Source of the DNA: Cyclina sinensis | Taxonomy: Eukaryota; Mollusca; Bivalvia; Venerida; Veneridae | Direction: 5' to 3' | Length of the DNA stretch: 64,000 nt | Assembly: GCA_012932295.1 (NCBI GenBank) | Contig: JAAONU010000019.1 | Span: 19,601,908 to 19,665,907, forward strand | Shown here: one piece after another, positions 12,011 through 23,190 of the stretch | How the letters are laid out: every line of letters starts with the position of its first letter | Numbering within the stretch: the first letter of the stretch is position 1 | Notes under the pieces: generated by a model | The model's database searches: none | What the model was told of the DNA's origin: nothing | Seen by the model: the letters and a program-made list of their open reading frames with translations, nothing else | Position numbers and translations under genes: made by a program

Positions 12011-14476
12011 CTATACATTTAGAAGGAAATGAAATTACTTTCATGCAAAATTGATGGAATTTTCTGTTAGAAGTCACATAGGGCACACAATCTTGGATTT
12101 GAGAATACACAAAAAGGCAAAGTGTACCTGCTCCAACTGGTTTACCATTTCAATTTAAAATGTGATTGCTCGGATTTTACATATTCAATCAGCATTACAT
12201 CTGCCAATTTTCAAATTATATAAGACTAAAACTAGAGTAGTTTCTTCTGTATGCTAGCCAGCTGAGATTTGAAAGAAGCATTCAGTAACATGAATTATTT
12301 TACAAAGTTTAGCTTGGAGCAGACTACACTTCAATGTTGTGTTCATGTTTTCAGGTGGAAAACCAGAAAATGAACTAAAGGGTAGGAAAAGGAGAACATT
12401 TAGGATGTCAAATTATGTATCTTTTTTACCCCCAGAAGTGTATACTAACAAAAAATAAACAAATAAACCAACTTACTATCAACTATAGGTTTGCACTTTG
12501 GGTGAAGGAACATATGTTTCTATGGGAAGACACTTATGAGGGACTGATTCAAAACTATCACTCTAACTTAACAAGAAGATAGAAAAGTTTTGCAATGAAC
12601 CCCTCATATCATAAACTGAATAATCCAAGGATCATACTCAGGCTAGGAAAGGAAATCCAGACAGGAAATAATACTAAATAGGAACTGTTGAATAAAGTGT
12701 AAAATACTGAAAAGGTAACAAAGAAATGTGATTCTCACTGGGAGAGTTGTCTGGTTCTGAAACAGAACACCAGTATAGTCAAAAACTGTTCCTTATAACA
12801 GTATCTATTATTACCTTTCCCTCAACTTCAGTTTTGGCTGTTCCCAAGACACCCATAAAATAACTGTATACTTTATACATTTTACATTATTTCAGCTCTT
12901 ACAAAGCTCTCATGCTTGGTATGAAGAAAAAAAAAATCTTTTGCAACAAGAAAGGTATCATAATAAAATGATGATTTAGATATAGTTGATAACAATTATT
13001 TTATTTTTAGTAAATTACATAAATTGTTAATATATCAATTTTAAAACATTTATCAAAATTATAAGTATCTGTGACATTTTAAGAAGTGACTTTGTGTGAC
13101 ATGATGTTTTACAAGATATGACATATGATCTTAAAGTTATCTCGGTGTTAAAAATAACCAAGATGGATGTCAGCTAAGATAAATGCTGAAAAATACAATG
13201 AATGTTCAGAAATCCTGTAATTTACAAGTAACAAAGACTTCTTTCACAACTAAGAGATATATGAATGAAAATACACTTTCCAGTAGAGTTGCAAATTTAA
13301 TTTATGACTGGACCGGACATAAAAGATTTTAACCATATTCAACTTTATTCACTTGGAATAAACTTTTTGAGATTGGTGATGTTTGATCTCTTAACGATGC
13401 ACTCGGTGCAAATTGAATCTTATTTTACTTTGACCACTGGAACAGTTTGGTATGATGTCATGTTCAAATAATAAATGTGAATTATTTTGAAATGCCATTA
13501 TGTTAAGAGACAAGAACCAAAGTGGACAACTAAAAATTAACAGAACATGATGTAATCTGATACTGTATTGTGATCTGACAAGATATGACAAGCCAGGATG
13601 AAGTTGACATGAAGAGCAGGTGTGCAAAACCATTAAAGGATCAAACTCTAGCATTACAAGCAACATGAAGCTGTATACAGGGATGTGGGCAAGATTTCAA
13701 GAAATCAGCTGTACAGAGGGGTACCCCCACAGCAAAACTGTAGTATTTGAGCTGGACCTGTCATAGTAAGTTTAGAAATCTTATATTCTAAGAAAATCAG
13801 TTGATTTCAGCTGATCAGCTGAAAATTCTCATGTCTGTTTGTATGAACTAATATATTTCCCTACTAGTTCTAACTGGCACACACATAATCTACCAGAGTA
13901 AAACAATTAAACAGGCAATGCAAACTAAATAGTCTATCGAAATCAATGAGAGATTTTTTTATAAGATTATTCATTATGTTTTAGTTCAGACTGCCATAGC
14001 TGTATGTCATTATTAGGAGAAAGCATCTGCTTAAGAAGACGTAGTAAAGCTTTAAAGTTTGTGAAATATGAGGAAATGTTTAAGGTGAGCAGAAATCGAA
14101 GAGCATTTCTGTAAAAGGCAACTAATTCAAATGAGTGAATAATATTTTCTGAAAATCTATGGACATCTTGAAGTGAAATGGGGTTGAAATTTATACCTGG
14201 TATACCTGTAGAGTGTGTACAGTAAGTTAATAAATAGTTTGTAAATGTATGAAATAGTTACTGATGTGAAAAACTGTACCAGGGTGTCTGGTATGGAGCT
14301 GAAAATCTTTTATAGTTTTTCTTCACTTTTTATAGTGACAGAGACCTGCAATATTTAACAGAGCCAAATAACTTCATTAAATGAATACTGATGTACTTTC
14401 TTATTAATTATACACTTTAAAAGCTTTCAAATTAGACCAGATGGCTAGTAACTGACCATTACAGAAATGAACTTAC
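12011..14476 (-). other. MYO18A: 2.5 kb intron
   Basis: AT-rich sequence between the cassette exon and exon 14477-14563. No repeat with clear ends, no RNA gene and no exon-like open frame with splice signals was found. Minus-strand open frames around 13391-13666 have no family resemblance. Confidence 0.6.
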
Positions 14477-14563
14477 CAGTGACTGTTGTGGTGGTTTCTC
14501 TATCAAGGAAACCATAGCTGCAGGGGATGAGGTCACAAACTCAAAATCACACTCTATATTCTC
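14477..14563 (-). CDS. MYO18A: Myosin XVIII exon: relay/HP helix
   Basis: 87 bp, 29 codons, phase 0 both sides, donor GTAAGT. The peptide ENIECDFEFVTSSPAAMVSL continues into IEKPPQQSL. It aligns with 'EENIELAFDDLEPP' and with the general myosin 'IDLIEKP' segment after the relay loop. Confidence 0.88.
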
Positions 14564-14881
14564 CTGTAACAGCAAGGATATCAACTTATTCATTGACATT
14601 AAAATGCCAAGATTAATATAGCATCACCAATGCTAAAATACCCAGCTTTTTGGTCTTATGAGATACTTTTTCCTGTAAACATGTATTTCTTTATTTACAA
14701 TATATGTGTCAAGTATTGAATACGTAAAAATAATCTGCATAAACTTTTCATCTTGGAAGTACCTTTTGAGGTAATCATTGACTTCTCATCCAAGTATAGC
14801 CAAAAAATCATAACCATGACAGTATTAGAAAGACAATAATATGATGGTTTCATAAAAATGCTACTGTGAAGCTGCTCTTAC

Positions 14882-15074
14882 CTGACTGTACCTATCCTGT
14901 GGGGTGGTAAACACAAGATCATGGAAGAGAAGCTGTAATTTCTCTTGGGTGTAATTGTGACACAAATCCTCAAAACTGGCACCTGTCTGTCGTCCACAGG
15001 TCTGGGGGTTCTGGAATCCAGGAGTGTCCAGTACAGTTATAGATGCCATAGTGCGGTAGTTGGAAGACAGAGAC
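14882..15074 (-). CDS. MYO18A: Myosin XVIII exon: switch II and relay helix
   Basis: 193 bp, phase 2 in, phase 0 out. The peptide contains MASITVLDTPGFQNPQTCGR and GASFEDLCHNYTQEKLQLLF. Switch II reads DTPGFQ instead of the DIAGFE of active myosins, as in class XVIII. The GASFE-LCHNYT run is the relay helix start and is one of the clearest family signatures here. Confidence 0.95.
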
Positions 15075-15364
15075 CTGAAATTCATATTTCAATCCATTCA
15101 ACTTGAGTTATTTGTTATGAAAGAAAGGTGAAAACTATCCTTAATAATTTATTATGCATGTAAGAAGGGAACTGCAATTATTAACTCTAGATGGATGTTA
15201 TAAGATGGTTAACACTAAATCTACACGATTGTCAGTCAATTTCAGGGGTGTATCTTATACTCAATTAATTTGTCTAAAAAGTGGAAACTAACAATAAATA
15301 AGCATCTTAGTCGTAACTTGCTTTAACGTGGAGGAAAATTTACAACTCTAAAAAAAATTGTCAC

Positions 15365-15623
15365 CTGTTAATCATGGAGACAATTGCATTAAAGACATCA
15401 GAGTATAACCCAATCACAAAACCCTCCAGAGCTTCCATGGCTGTGGTATGTGCCTCACTCTGTTTGTCGGCTGGACTGTTCCGCATAGATGTGTTACGGG
15501 TCAGGGTTGCAGTTCCAGACGAAGAGAAAATGTTACGAGCAAGTTCCTCTACTGAGATGCCGAGGAGTGTGGCAGCACGCTGAGCACCAGCAGGCCGTGC
15601 AAACTGACCTTTGTTGTTGTTAC
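15365..15623 (-). CDS. MYO18A: Myosin XVIII exon: upper 50 kDa subdomain
   Basis: 259 bp, phase 1 in, phase 2 out (donor GTGACA). It contains AATLLGISVEELARNIFSSS, then a loop TATLTRNTSMRNSPADKQ, then AMEALEGFVIGLYSDVFNAI and VSMINR. The loop replaces the 'GGTLQRSTSF' phospho-loop of vertebrate MYO18A, keeping an R-x-x-S pattern. The helix leads into switch II of the next exon. Confidence 0.92.
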
Positions 15624-15928
15624 CTGTTGGAAGAATTCAGAATGGTTTTAGCAAGTTATAAAAACTAACTTACTGACTACTGCACTGAAAAGTTCATGCA
15701 TAGCTGAGAAAGAAAAAAAACAAACCCAATACACTCAACCAAAACTATTATTGTTTAACATTAGTTTTGGCTTAACAATTAAAAATAACTTACTCATGCA
15801 ATCTTTAATGTTGATATATACCTCGTTTTATGTACTAAGCCACTGACATAGTATTTTTAACTGCTTGAACTCTTGTATGATATGCTTGTTACATTTCCAA
15901 GGAACTGTGCTACCTTACTGTATCTTAC

Positions 15929-16073
15929 CTTTGACTGCTCCTGCCACTCCTAGATGATATATTGCTGCCAGAACGGAGCAGATGGATTTGACTTCATCCT
16001 CATTCATTCCTACAGTAACCATAGCACTATAGATCTTTGTCCAGTATTGCATGGCTCGCTGTTTGTCCTCAGA
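15929..16073 (-). CDS. MYO18A: Myosin XVIII exon: upper 50 kDa subdomain, AAIYHLG motif
   Basis: 145 bp, phase 0 in, phase 1 out (donor GTAAGA). The peptide SEDKQRAMQYWTKIYSAMVT leads to SICSVLAAIYHLGVAGAVK. It matches 'FILAAIYHLGAAGATK' of MYO18A (the 'AAILHLGN' position of other myosins). Confidence 0.92.
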
Positions 16074-16223
16074 CTGTAGAAATGTAAGTCAATGTTACAC
16101 AGGCTCAAGTTAGAGTTCTTAAGTTTTCTTCATCCTCATGCTTTTAAATATTCCTTCTCCACTTTGTGGGACATCAAGAGTAACATTTATTGATAAAACT
16201 TACTTTCTCTAGTAATATGTAAC

Positions 16224-16950
16224 CAGGGCTCCCGAAAACCGAAAATTTGACGGTTTTGACCGAATTTTATCTCTATGGACCGATTTCGATGTCCAAAAGT
16301 CCTTAAAAACTCGGTCCAGATAATTTCCAAAAAAAAAAAATCTGTCTAACTTTTCATAGAACAGTCAAAATCTCACACCAAAACCTCAACTGATCGCTAA
16401 TCCGGTACTTCACACCTATCATGAAACCATAAAACTGTCACTGTTGCCCGCGGCAATTATCCCCAATTGACTTGTAAACAAGTAAAAGTGTGCTTGATTT
16501 GCAGCCGGCCAATCGATTGAAGTTGACCAGCTCAAACTGTGAAATATAATTTCATCGAAATCAAACTCCCCACAGCAGTTACTTCCCCTGATCAGTACAG
16601 AAAACAGTTAAAGTAGAAAAGCGTGACGTAACCGGTGCGAGGAGTTTGCATCGAAATAGGCGATAACTGTTGTCTGCTTAATTTCATTAAGGGCTTAATA
16701 GTAATTGTAGTGGCTAGCTGCAGCACAAAGCACACTTTAAAATATCAGTGACTTGTTTGACGTTGTAAAATTAGCTCTAATTCTACTTTCGCTTTGAAAA
16801 ACATATTTTCGCGACGTCAACACTATCATAACTCAAATTATTCTTTGCCCTTAAATCATTTCTATTTTTTTTTGTTGGTTCTTGGTCTCGGGGAGGGGGG
16901 GGCGGTCGAGGTCTCGGACCGATTGAGATTTCAAAATTTTAGGAGCCCTG
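16224..16950. mobile_element. hAT-like non-autonomous element
   Basis: 727 bp in the intron between exons 15929-16073 and 17121-17181. Ends are CAGGGCTCC at the left and its inverse GGAGCCCTG at the right. The 8-base flanks TATGTAAC (16216-16223) and CATGTAAC (16951-16958) differ at one base, as expected for an aged hAT target-site duplication. Sub-terminal 'AAAATTT' and 'CGGTC/GACCG' words are shared in inverse order. It contains no transposase. A 79-aa open frame on the plus strand inside it is not recognisable. Confidence 0.8.
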
Positions 16951-17120
16951 CATGTAACCTTATCTTGAGAGGCAATATATATAATTTTGGAAACAGGGAA
17001 AATTTTGGTATGGTGATAGTGCCCCAAGCTTAAAAACTGACTAATAGCATCAAATATATTTGTTTATAATGTAAACAAAATGCAAAGGTTATAATTAATA
17101 TGATAGAGGGAGTCTTCTAC

Positions 17121-17181
17121 CTTCTGTAATGGTGTCATGAACAAGTTAGGGTCATTCAGGTTGTTCAGCTGTAATTCTGAT
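17121..17181 (-). CDS. MYO18A: Myosin XVIII micro-exon of 61 bp
   Basis: Phase 2 in, phase 0 out. The peptide (R)SELQLNNLNDPNLFMTPLQK aligns with 'TELHLNHLAENNVFGIVPL' of the family. It is too short to stand alone, but it bridges its neighbours exactly in frame. Confidence 0.88.
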
Positions 17182-17573
17182 CTGAAACATGAAATAAATA
17201 TACAATATAAAACCTGTAAGTTATACCATTCCTCATACTGCCAGCATTAAGTTAAATTCTATTTCATCATGGTCCTAAGAGACGGTAAAACTTGAAAAGC
17301 TGGATACAGTTTAGACAAATGGTTATACATGTACCTGTTATTTTCTTCTACTCTTTGTCTATCCCACTTGTGTAAAACCGAACGTTTACAATTGACCAAA
17401 TTACCAAATGTGTTGTATCACTGTATTTCTACAAATATTGTGTTAAAGTCACAGCATTTCAACATTTTCAAATCTTTTTTGTCTGTATGATATTATAAAG
17501 GGAGACTACTTTATATATCTTAAGAACAGAAGCAAACATAATTATATGCTCCTATCAATAGATAAAACTTTAC

Positions 17574-17674
17574 CTTAGTTTTGAGTCTACTCCAGCCAGT
17601 AACTGATAGAACACATGGAAGGTTGGTTCACCCTCTGGTCGTCTTACAACTCTCGTCTTTTCAAACAAAAGAAC
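17574..17674 (-). CDS. MYO18A: Myosin XVIII exon: after switch I
   Basis: 101 bp, phase 0 in, phase 2 out (donor GTAAAG). The peptide [20 protein letters not shown] continues [13 protein letters not shown]. It matches '[27 protein letters not shown]' in order and spacing; this is the 'LLEKSRV' strand of all myosins. Confidence 0.93.
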
Positions 17675-18104
17675 CTGAACACATACAAAAAAAGATATGT
17701 TTCAACCATGAACAAAATTGGTTTGGTTGTGTTCAACAGTATTTTAGTTTTATATTTAAGAAACTGAAAGAACCATCTTTCCTGGCTGGAAAAAGAACTT
17801 AAACCTTATGTTTTTAATCCCCGTTATATTACATTTCACGCTGGATTACACACTAGATCCTAACAGTACACAGCAATGTAAGAAGCATCACAGACCTTGC
17901 CCTAATATTCTTGAAAAGACTGTATTATGTCCCTGTTCTAAATGAGACAATTATATCTCACTTTGCAAGTCAGGCCTGTTGATTTGACTTTCAGCAAGAA
18001 GATCGTGAGTATCTAGTTCACGACTTTCACTGTCTAACCATAAACATGGTCTATTCATTTAAACACTTCTCTTTTTCAAAGAATGCAATAAACTTCCTAC
18101 AAAC

Positions 18105-18247
18105 CTGTATGGATACAGATACAATTTGCCCATTATGGTCGAAGTCCAGCGTGGTCAGCTGAGAAAATCGGCTGGCACTGGTGTTTAATATGGTCCTACT
18201 GCTTCCAAAGGCATCCAATAATGTGTTCATTGCATTCAGTTTGTCCA
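18105..18247 (-). CDS. MYO18A: Myosin XVIII exon: switch I
   Basis: 143 bp, phase 1 in, phase 0 out. It contains LDAFGSSRTILNTSASRFSQ followed by LTTLDFDHNGQIVSVSIQ. Switch I reads NTSASRF rather than NNNSSRFGK, matching the degenerate 'NGNATRFSQ' of MYO18A. Loss of the usual Asn/Ser/Lys pattern fits weak or absent ATP hydrolysis in this class. Confidence 0.95.
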
Positions 18248-18520
18248 CTAAAAATGTACCACATCAATGAATCAATAAAATTTCAAGCAAAACAATTTTC
18301 AAGCAATACAAAGTCTACATATAAGGCACAATACCATCCTATATGTTTCTTCAAATTCTGTAAGCCTACTAGCGATGTTGTTGTTGGCTAATTCTGAGAA
18401 TATGTTATTCTAGTACTCGGGAGAAACAGTACTTCTAACATTCAGTCACTGTAGGAGACTGCCTACTACCTAGCATACAAAGTCTAATTCAGACGAAATG
18501 CACAAACCAGTATATATTAC

Positions 18521-18731
18521 CTGTCAGTACATTATTAACTGTCCCTGCACTTGACGCTAAGTAATGAAGAATGTGGTGAGCATTGTACGTCTTCCCGCTG
18601 CCACTTCTACCCATGAGTACAACAGACTGATCTAGACGTGTGTTCAACATTTCCCGGTATGCAATCTGTGCCGAGGCAAATATATGTGGAGGCATGTCCT
18701 CTTGTTTGCATCCTTTAAACATCTGTATAAC
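18521..18731 (-). CDS. MYO18A: Myosin XVIII exon: P-loop
   Basis: 211 bp, phase 0 in, phase 1 out (donor GTAATA). The peptide starts [20 protein letters not shown] and contains the P-loop [17 protein letters not shown]. The Walker A is GRSGSGKT in place of GESGAGKT; MYO18A has GSSGSGKT. The Lys and Thr that bind phosphate and Mg are kept, so nucleotide binding is plausible. Confidence 0.96.
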
Positions 18732-18819
18732 CTGTAATCAATTGAAAAAAAAAATTGGCTTAAAACTTAATAAAAAAGTGATTCATTGGGCAACTCTTGA
18801 ACAGTGAACAGTTCTGAGC

Positions 18820-19110
18820 TGGCCTGGCTAGCTCAATCTGTAGAGCATCGGATTGTAAATCTTGACGATCCCGGTTCCAACCCCATCAGGGTCGGCAAAA
18901 TTTCTCCCTGATAACTGATCTCAGACAATGCCTCTTTAGGTCATTTGTCCCTCACCTCTGAAGCAAGTGAGGAAGTATTCAGTCACTCGCGGAGAAATTG
19001 GTTAGTAAACTGGCTGGATAATCAGGAACACTGGTTAGGTGGACTGACCGCCAGGATATGACCTTAGCTGTTAAAACTGGCATTAAGCCCCAATAAAACC
19101 AAACCATAAC
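18820..19110 (+). mobile_element. tRNA-derived SINE
   Basis: The head (18820-18895) looks like a tRNA: an A-box-like TGGCTAGCTCAATCTGTAGA and a B-box-like CGGTTCCAACCCC. A non-tRNA body follows and the tail ends CCCAATAAAACCAAACC. It sits in the intron between exons 18521-18731 and 19420-19596. The layout suits the mollusc tRNA-SINEs with a conserved central domain, but I cannot assign the superfamily by eye. Confidence 0.75.
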
Positions 19111-19419
19111 AGTTCTTACCTTCATAGTCATGAGTAATATGATTCACATGAAAAAGTTAACATCAATACCTCATCATTTCTATAAAAAAAAACTTGCATA
19201 AAAACAATTTCAATAAACTAATAAACCAGGGTGTCACTGCTTTGTTCCTCACTTTATATTTATAAAGAATACGAAAAGTGAATCATATTAAAAGTTTGCC
19301 TATCAGAAATACCAGAACTCTTGTATGAAATAAAAACTTTGACAAATATTGCATTAACTGGTAGAAGATGTGGAACTCATGACTTTAAGCAAACATTTTA
19401 ATTTGAAAACATCACTTAC

Positions 19420-19596
19420 TTTATCTGAGTAGATCTGTAATGGTTGCATTGGGTTGACAATGATAAGGGATGGTCCTGCATATGTGTGTATAAGATTGCC
19501 TCCATATCTCTGCCGTATTGTGTGAAGTGAGCTGGACTCATTCAGATACCTCAACAAAGACAGATCTTCTGCTCTATCCAACTGTGGTGGGTTTGC
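19420..19596 (-). CDS. MYO18A: Myosin XVIII exon: start of the motor domain
   Basis: 177 bp, 59 codons, phase 0 both sides, donor GTAAGT. The peptide includes RAEDLSLLRYLNESSSLHTI followed by [20 protein letters not shown]. It matches '[37 protein letters not shown]' position by position and is the single strongest family identifier in the window. Confidence 0.97.
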
Positions 19597-20883
19597 CTGA
19601 AAAAAAAATGTTGGGCTAAAAGTTATTCCTGAAAAAAAAGTTTAAACTATCCTGAATGCAATACAACAGTGTTTTGTAGAGACAGGCAGTTTACCTATCA
19701 ATCATCACCAGAAATTACAAGTACAATCACATCCAATCTGTTATTGTTCTTTTTGCTGTTCGAAACTACCAACCTTCCCAGTAAGTCTAACAAGCCTCAA
19801 TACTTCCAACTCAGTGACCCCTAATTTTATTTAAACTGTCAAAGGAATCATCAATGTCTGAATGTAAATACTATTAATACTCATATAATCTTCTAGCTTC
19901 TCCAAAAAGTCCAGACTTTTCAAGCAAATTTACATTTTTAGCAATCAGAGACCAAAATTATCCAACTTTATCCTAAACTTGAACAATTTCCTACCATTTG
20001 ATGCCTTAGTTGAAAATTAAGTATTGGTTAATACATTCAATTCATTGTACTTTTGGTTAATGATTTTAATTCAACGAAGTTGCAAAAAGTTCATTTTGAT
20101 ATAAATTGAAGGTTTCACTTGACATTTAAATTACAAACAGGTAGTTGTGGATTTAATAACAAATCCTGATATCTTAGCAAAAACTAAATTAATTGGTTTG
20201 TTAAAGTGGTCTTTCCTTAGAATATTACTCCATTTTTTATTTAATTCAGACTGACATTAATTTTGATATCACATTCATTTAGTAATCAAACCGAAGACTG
20301 TAACAGTGAGCGAATTTTACAAAATGGACAGACACGTAAGGGCAAAAATAGGTGATAATGAAGTGGTTACTAGATTCTGACAACATTTTGAATGTCTTGG
20401 GAGTCTTCTATCGCAACAATAACAGCTAAATTATATGATTATTTACACAGAACCAAACAGCCTACCTTGTTTGCTAAAATGAAAAATAGTCTATATGAAT
20501 AAAGACAAATACTGATCTATTATTTCATCTGTATCATTTAAAGTAGAAAACATGCCAATATAATATTGATTAGACCATTAATAGCATTAATACTAGTAAT
20601 AAATGACCAATTATTCCCACCACACTATCATAAGAGAACCAAATGACCAGGTGATGTCTTGTTCATGTTACTCACCAACCTTGCTAGACAACAGTATGAT
20701 GAAATTAATCAACAAAATATTGTTAAGACCCATTTGTCAGAAAACTACTCAATTAAAATGTATTGTTGCCTAACTACCATTCTGTCCCTATATAAAGAAG
20801 CTTTGGCCCTGTATGTCCCTAGGATATCCTCGCACATTTCCCTGATACATTTGTACTGAAGTAACATTTCACACAAAGCCTAC

Positions 20884-21078
20884 CTTTTCTACATCATCCT
20901 CATCCACTTCTAGAATTTCTCCACCATGATCTAGGCGAATCTTTACACGTCCCTCCGGCAGGCCATGCCCCTCCCCCTTTAGTTGACTGGCCGATGCAAA
21001 CCCTCCCTTGTGGACAAGCCAGACACGCTCGGCATCCATCCATGTCTTCTCTGACTGTACCTCAGTCTCTGACCGTGC
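20884..21078 (-). CDS. MYO18A: Myosin XVIII exon: common N-terminal linker/SH3-like region
   Basis: 195 bp, 65 codons, phase 0 both sides, acceptor TTTTCAG and donor GTAGGC. The peptide starts ARSETEVQSEKTWMDAERVW and continues LVHKGGFASASQLKGE and LDHGGEILEVDEDDVEK. It aligns with '[20 protein letters not shown]' and 'LDHDGAILDVDEDDVEK'. It is the first exon shared by all isoforms inferred here, and its phase-0 acceptor is compatible with each of the three upstream donors. Confidence 0.96.
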
Positions 21079-22750
21079 CTGAAAACAAGAAAACAATAGC
21101 AAATATAATGAATGATGGAGAAAATAATGTACCTAGTACCGTAACTGTATCTTTCACATCTAAAGCGCTGCAAGACAAAACAGTCACTTTGCTAAAAATA
21201 CTCTCATCATAAAACTAACATTATTCATAGTCTTAACAATCATCTAACAACACTGGCCTACTGCTGAAGTCTTTTGGAATATACCTGGCTCCAAATGCCT
21301 AAAAGCTAGTGATATGTCCAAACATGACCATGACAACTATTGTCGAAGTAATACAGAAACAAATGAAGTCAAAATGACACTTGTGCAAGTTTTTTCAAAA
21401 TATATTTTGCAGCAGTATTAAGCAGGCTATTACCAGCAAAAAGTTCAATATTTGAGTTAGTAGCCATTAACAGATGGTGTTTCCATATTTCATAATGACA
21501 GTGTAACTATACTAGAGCTGTATGTCATAAAACAAGAGTGATTGTTTAACAAAAGTTAATGTTTACTCAAGACAACTATTCAGACATGATCAACTTCATC
21601 AGTCAACACAAACTTACACTCAAGGCAACATTTACTGTCAGTTTTACAGCTGCATAATGTATGACTCCTTACATTTCATTCAGATAGCATCAAAAGTTGA
21701 TTGCATTTCATTACCCATCGTTGCATTAACTTGTGACTACAGGCCTAGTGTATGAATTGCCTAAACTCCCTTACCATAATAATTCTCAATTTGTTATTTT
21801 ACTTTTCTAGTTTTTTTCTGTCCATATACTTGTTTGTGCTGTGCCACATTAGTTTGTTGCAAATCCCTATCTGTTCTGTAGATACAATGTTTGTTATAAA
21901 TGTAACAGTATAAAGCACAAAGTAGTAGATGGACATATCTAACAAAATTTAGGGGATTGCACCAGATATAATGCATGCAGCTTAACAAACAATTAATAGG
22001 TTCAAACCAAATGAATGCAGCACAGAAAATACTAATATTAGTATCAAATCCAAATGGCCATGTACCATAGAAGCTAGCTTGCAGAGGAATTCTTCAACAA
22101 AACAGAAGGAAGAAAACATTTAACTGCTGAAACACAAAAACAATCACAGCAGAGCTTTCTGATCTTTCAAAACGTTTTCAAAGCATATATAGAGCTCAAA
22201 ATGTCATCTTGTAGTCTGATGGGGTTCAATTACCCAGAATTGATTATAATTACGCCTCTCTAGAGCAGATTATTAAAACTATATACTGATTATAAACAAA
22301 CCAATTATCTGATTTGTCAGTGATTTTAATCAGGAGCAAAATCAACTTGATGATTTAAAGATTTTGAGACCATTCTCTTAAAATTCAAAGTCAGATCAAG
22401 TCTTTCATCAATATGTTATGCTATCTATATTGAAATACTTCTACATATAAATATTCTATACAAAACGATAGACCTACCTGTGACTTGAATATTTACACTT
22501 TATACTTAATTAAAAGGCAATGACATTTAAAACAATTGTTATTCCTCAAGTTCTGCTTTTATACAGAGATAAATTTGCATACCTTAACTTACAGAGCAAG
22601 CTTTTTACAAATTTATAACAGCTTAGTCATTTTCTTTACATGCATTTAAGTGAATAAATTTGTTCATATCATAATTTGCATACTTTCAGTTAGCAGAAAA
22701 TTTGCATTTGTGATCTTTGTCCAAATAAACGAAAAACAAACAGTGTATAA

Positions 22751-22794
22751 GCTTTCGACTCGTGTCTTCTTCAGAAACTTGCAACCAAGTTTTA
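22751..22794 (-). ncRNA. Degenerate hammerhead-ribozyme-like motif, probable Penelope-like element remnant
   Basis: Read on the minus strand: a perfect 7-bp hairpin AAACTTG-GTTG-CAAGTTT (22775-22792 in plus coordinates), then CTGAAGA (fits the CUGANGA core), a short GAC-ACGA-GTC hairpin, then GAAA. The base before the first hairpin is A preceded by T, as a cleavage site NUH needs. Against it: one extra A between core and stem II, and a poor stem III. Penelope-like retroelements are known to carry such motifs. No reverse transcriptase is left nearby. Confidence 0.35.
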
Positions 22795-22984
22795 TTTTAA
22801 AATTGTGATCTTTGTAATTCTATACACAGAAAAAATCTTGACACAAGATTGCTATCACTCTCAGCATATACTTTTTTACATTTATTTAATTGTTGCAGGA
22901 AATTTTAACTCACTGCATTCAGTCATGTTTCTTTCTCAGTTGACAGATATCACACCTATCTATTTGAGCTTATTTATAGTCGGT

Positions 22985-23190
22985 ACCGGCTGCCCATTAT
23001 GACCGATGCCCCATGAAGAGATTAGTTATTTTATCTTGTGGATGTAGTGCAAGATACAGAAAGCATCCTCGGTATAACGTCTCATCCGAATGACTATTAG
23101 TAATGTTAGTGGAGGAACAGGGGATCAAACTCGGGACCCCTGGTTTACCAGTCCAACACGTTACCAGTCTGGCTATAGAAGGCAATATTT
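22985..23190 (-). mobile_element. tRNA-derived SINE, minus strand
   Basis: On the minus strand a tRNA-like head has the A-box-like TAGCCAGACTGGTAACGTG and the B-box-like GAGTTTGATCCCCTG (plus coordinates about 23118-23176). The body continues to about 22985. The tRNA folding is broken, so it is a repeat rather than a tRNA gene. Confidence 0.6.

Noticed and set aside
11764..12018. 84-codon minus-strand open frame overlapping the His-rich exon
   Set aside because: Different frame; only the other frame matches the flanking exon phases and splice sites.
18820..18895. Possible tRNA gene
   Set aside because: A and B boxes are present but stems do not pair and a SINE body follows.
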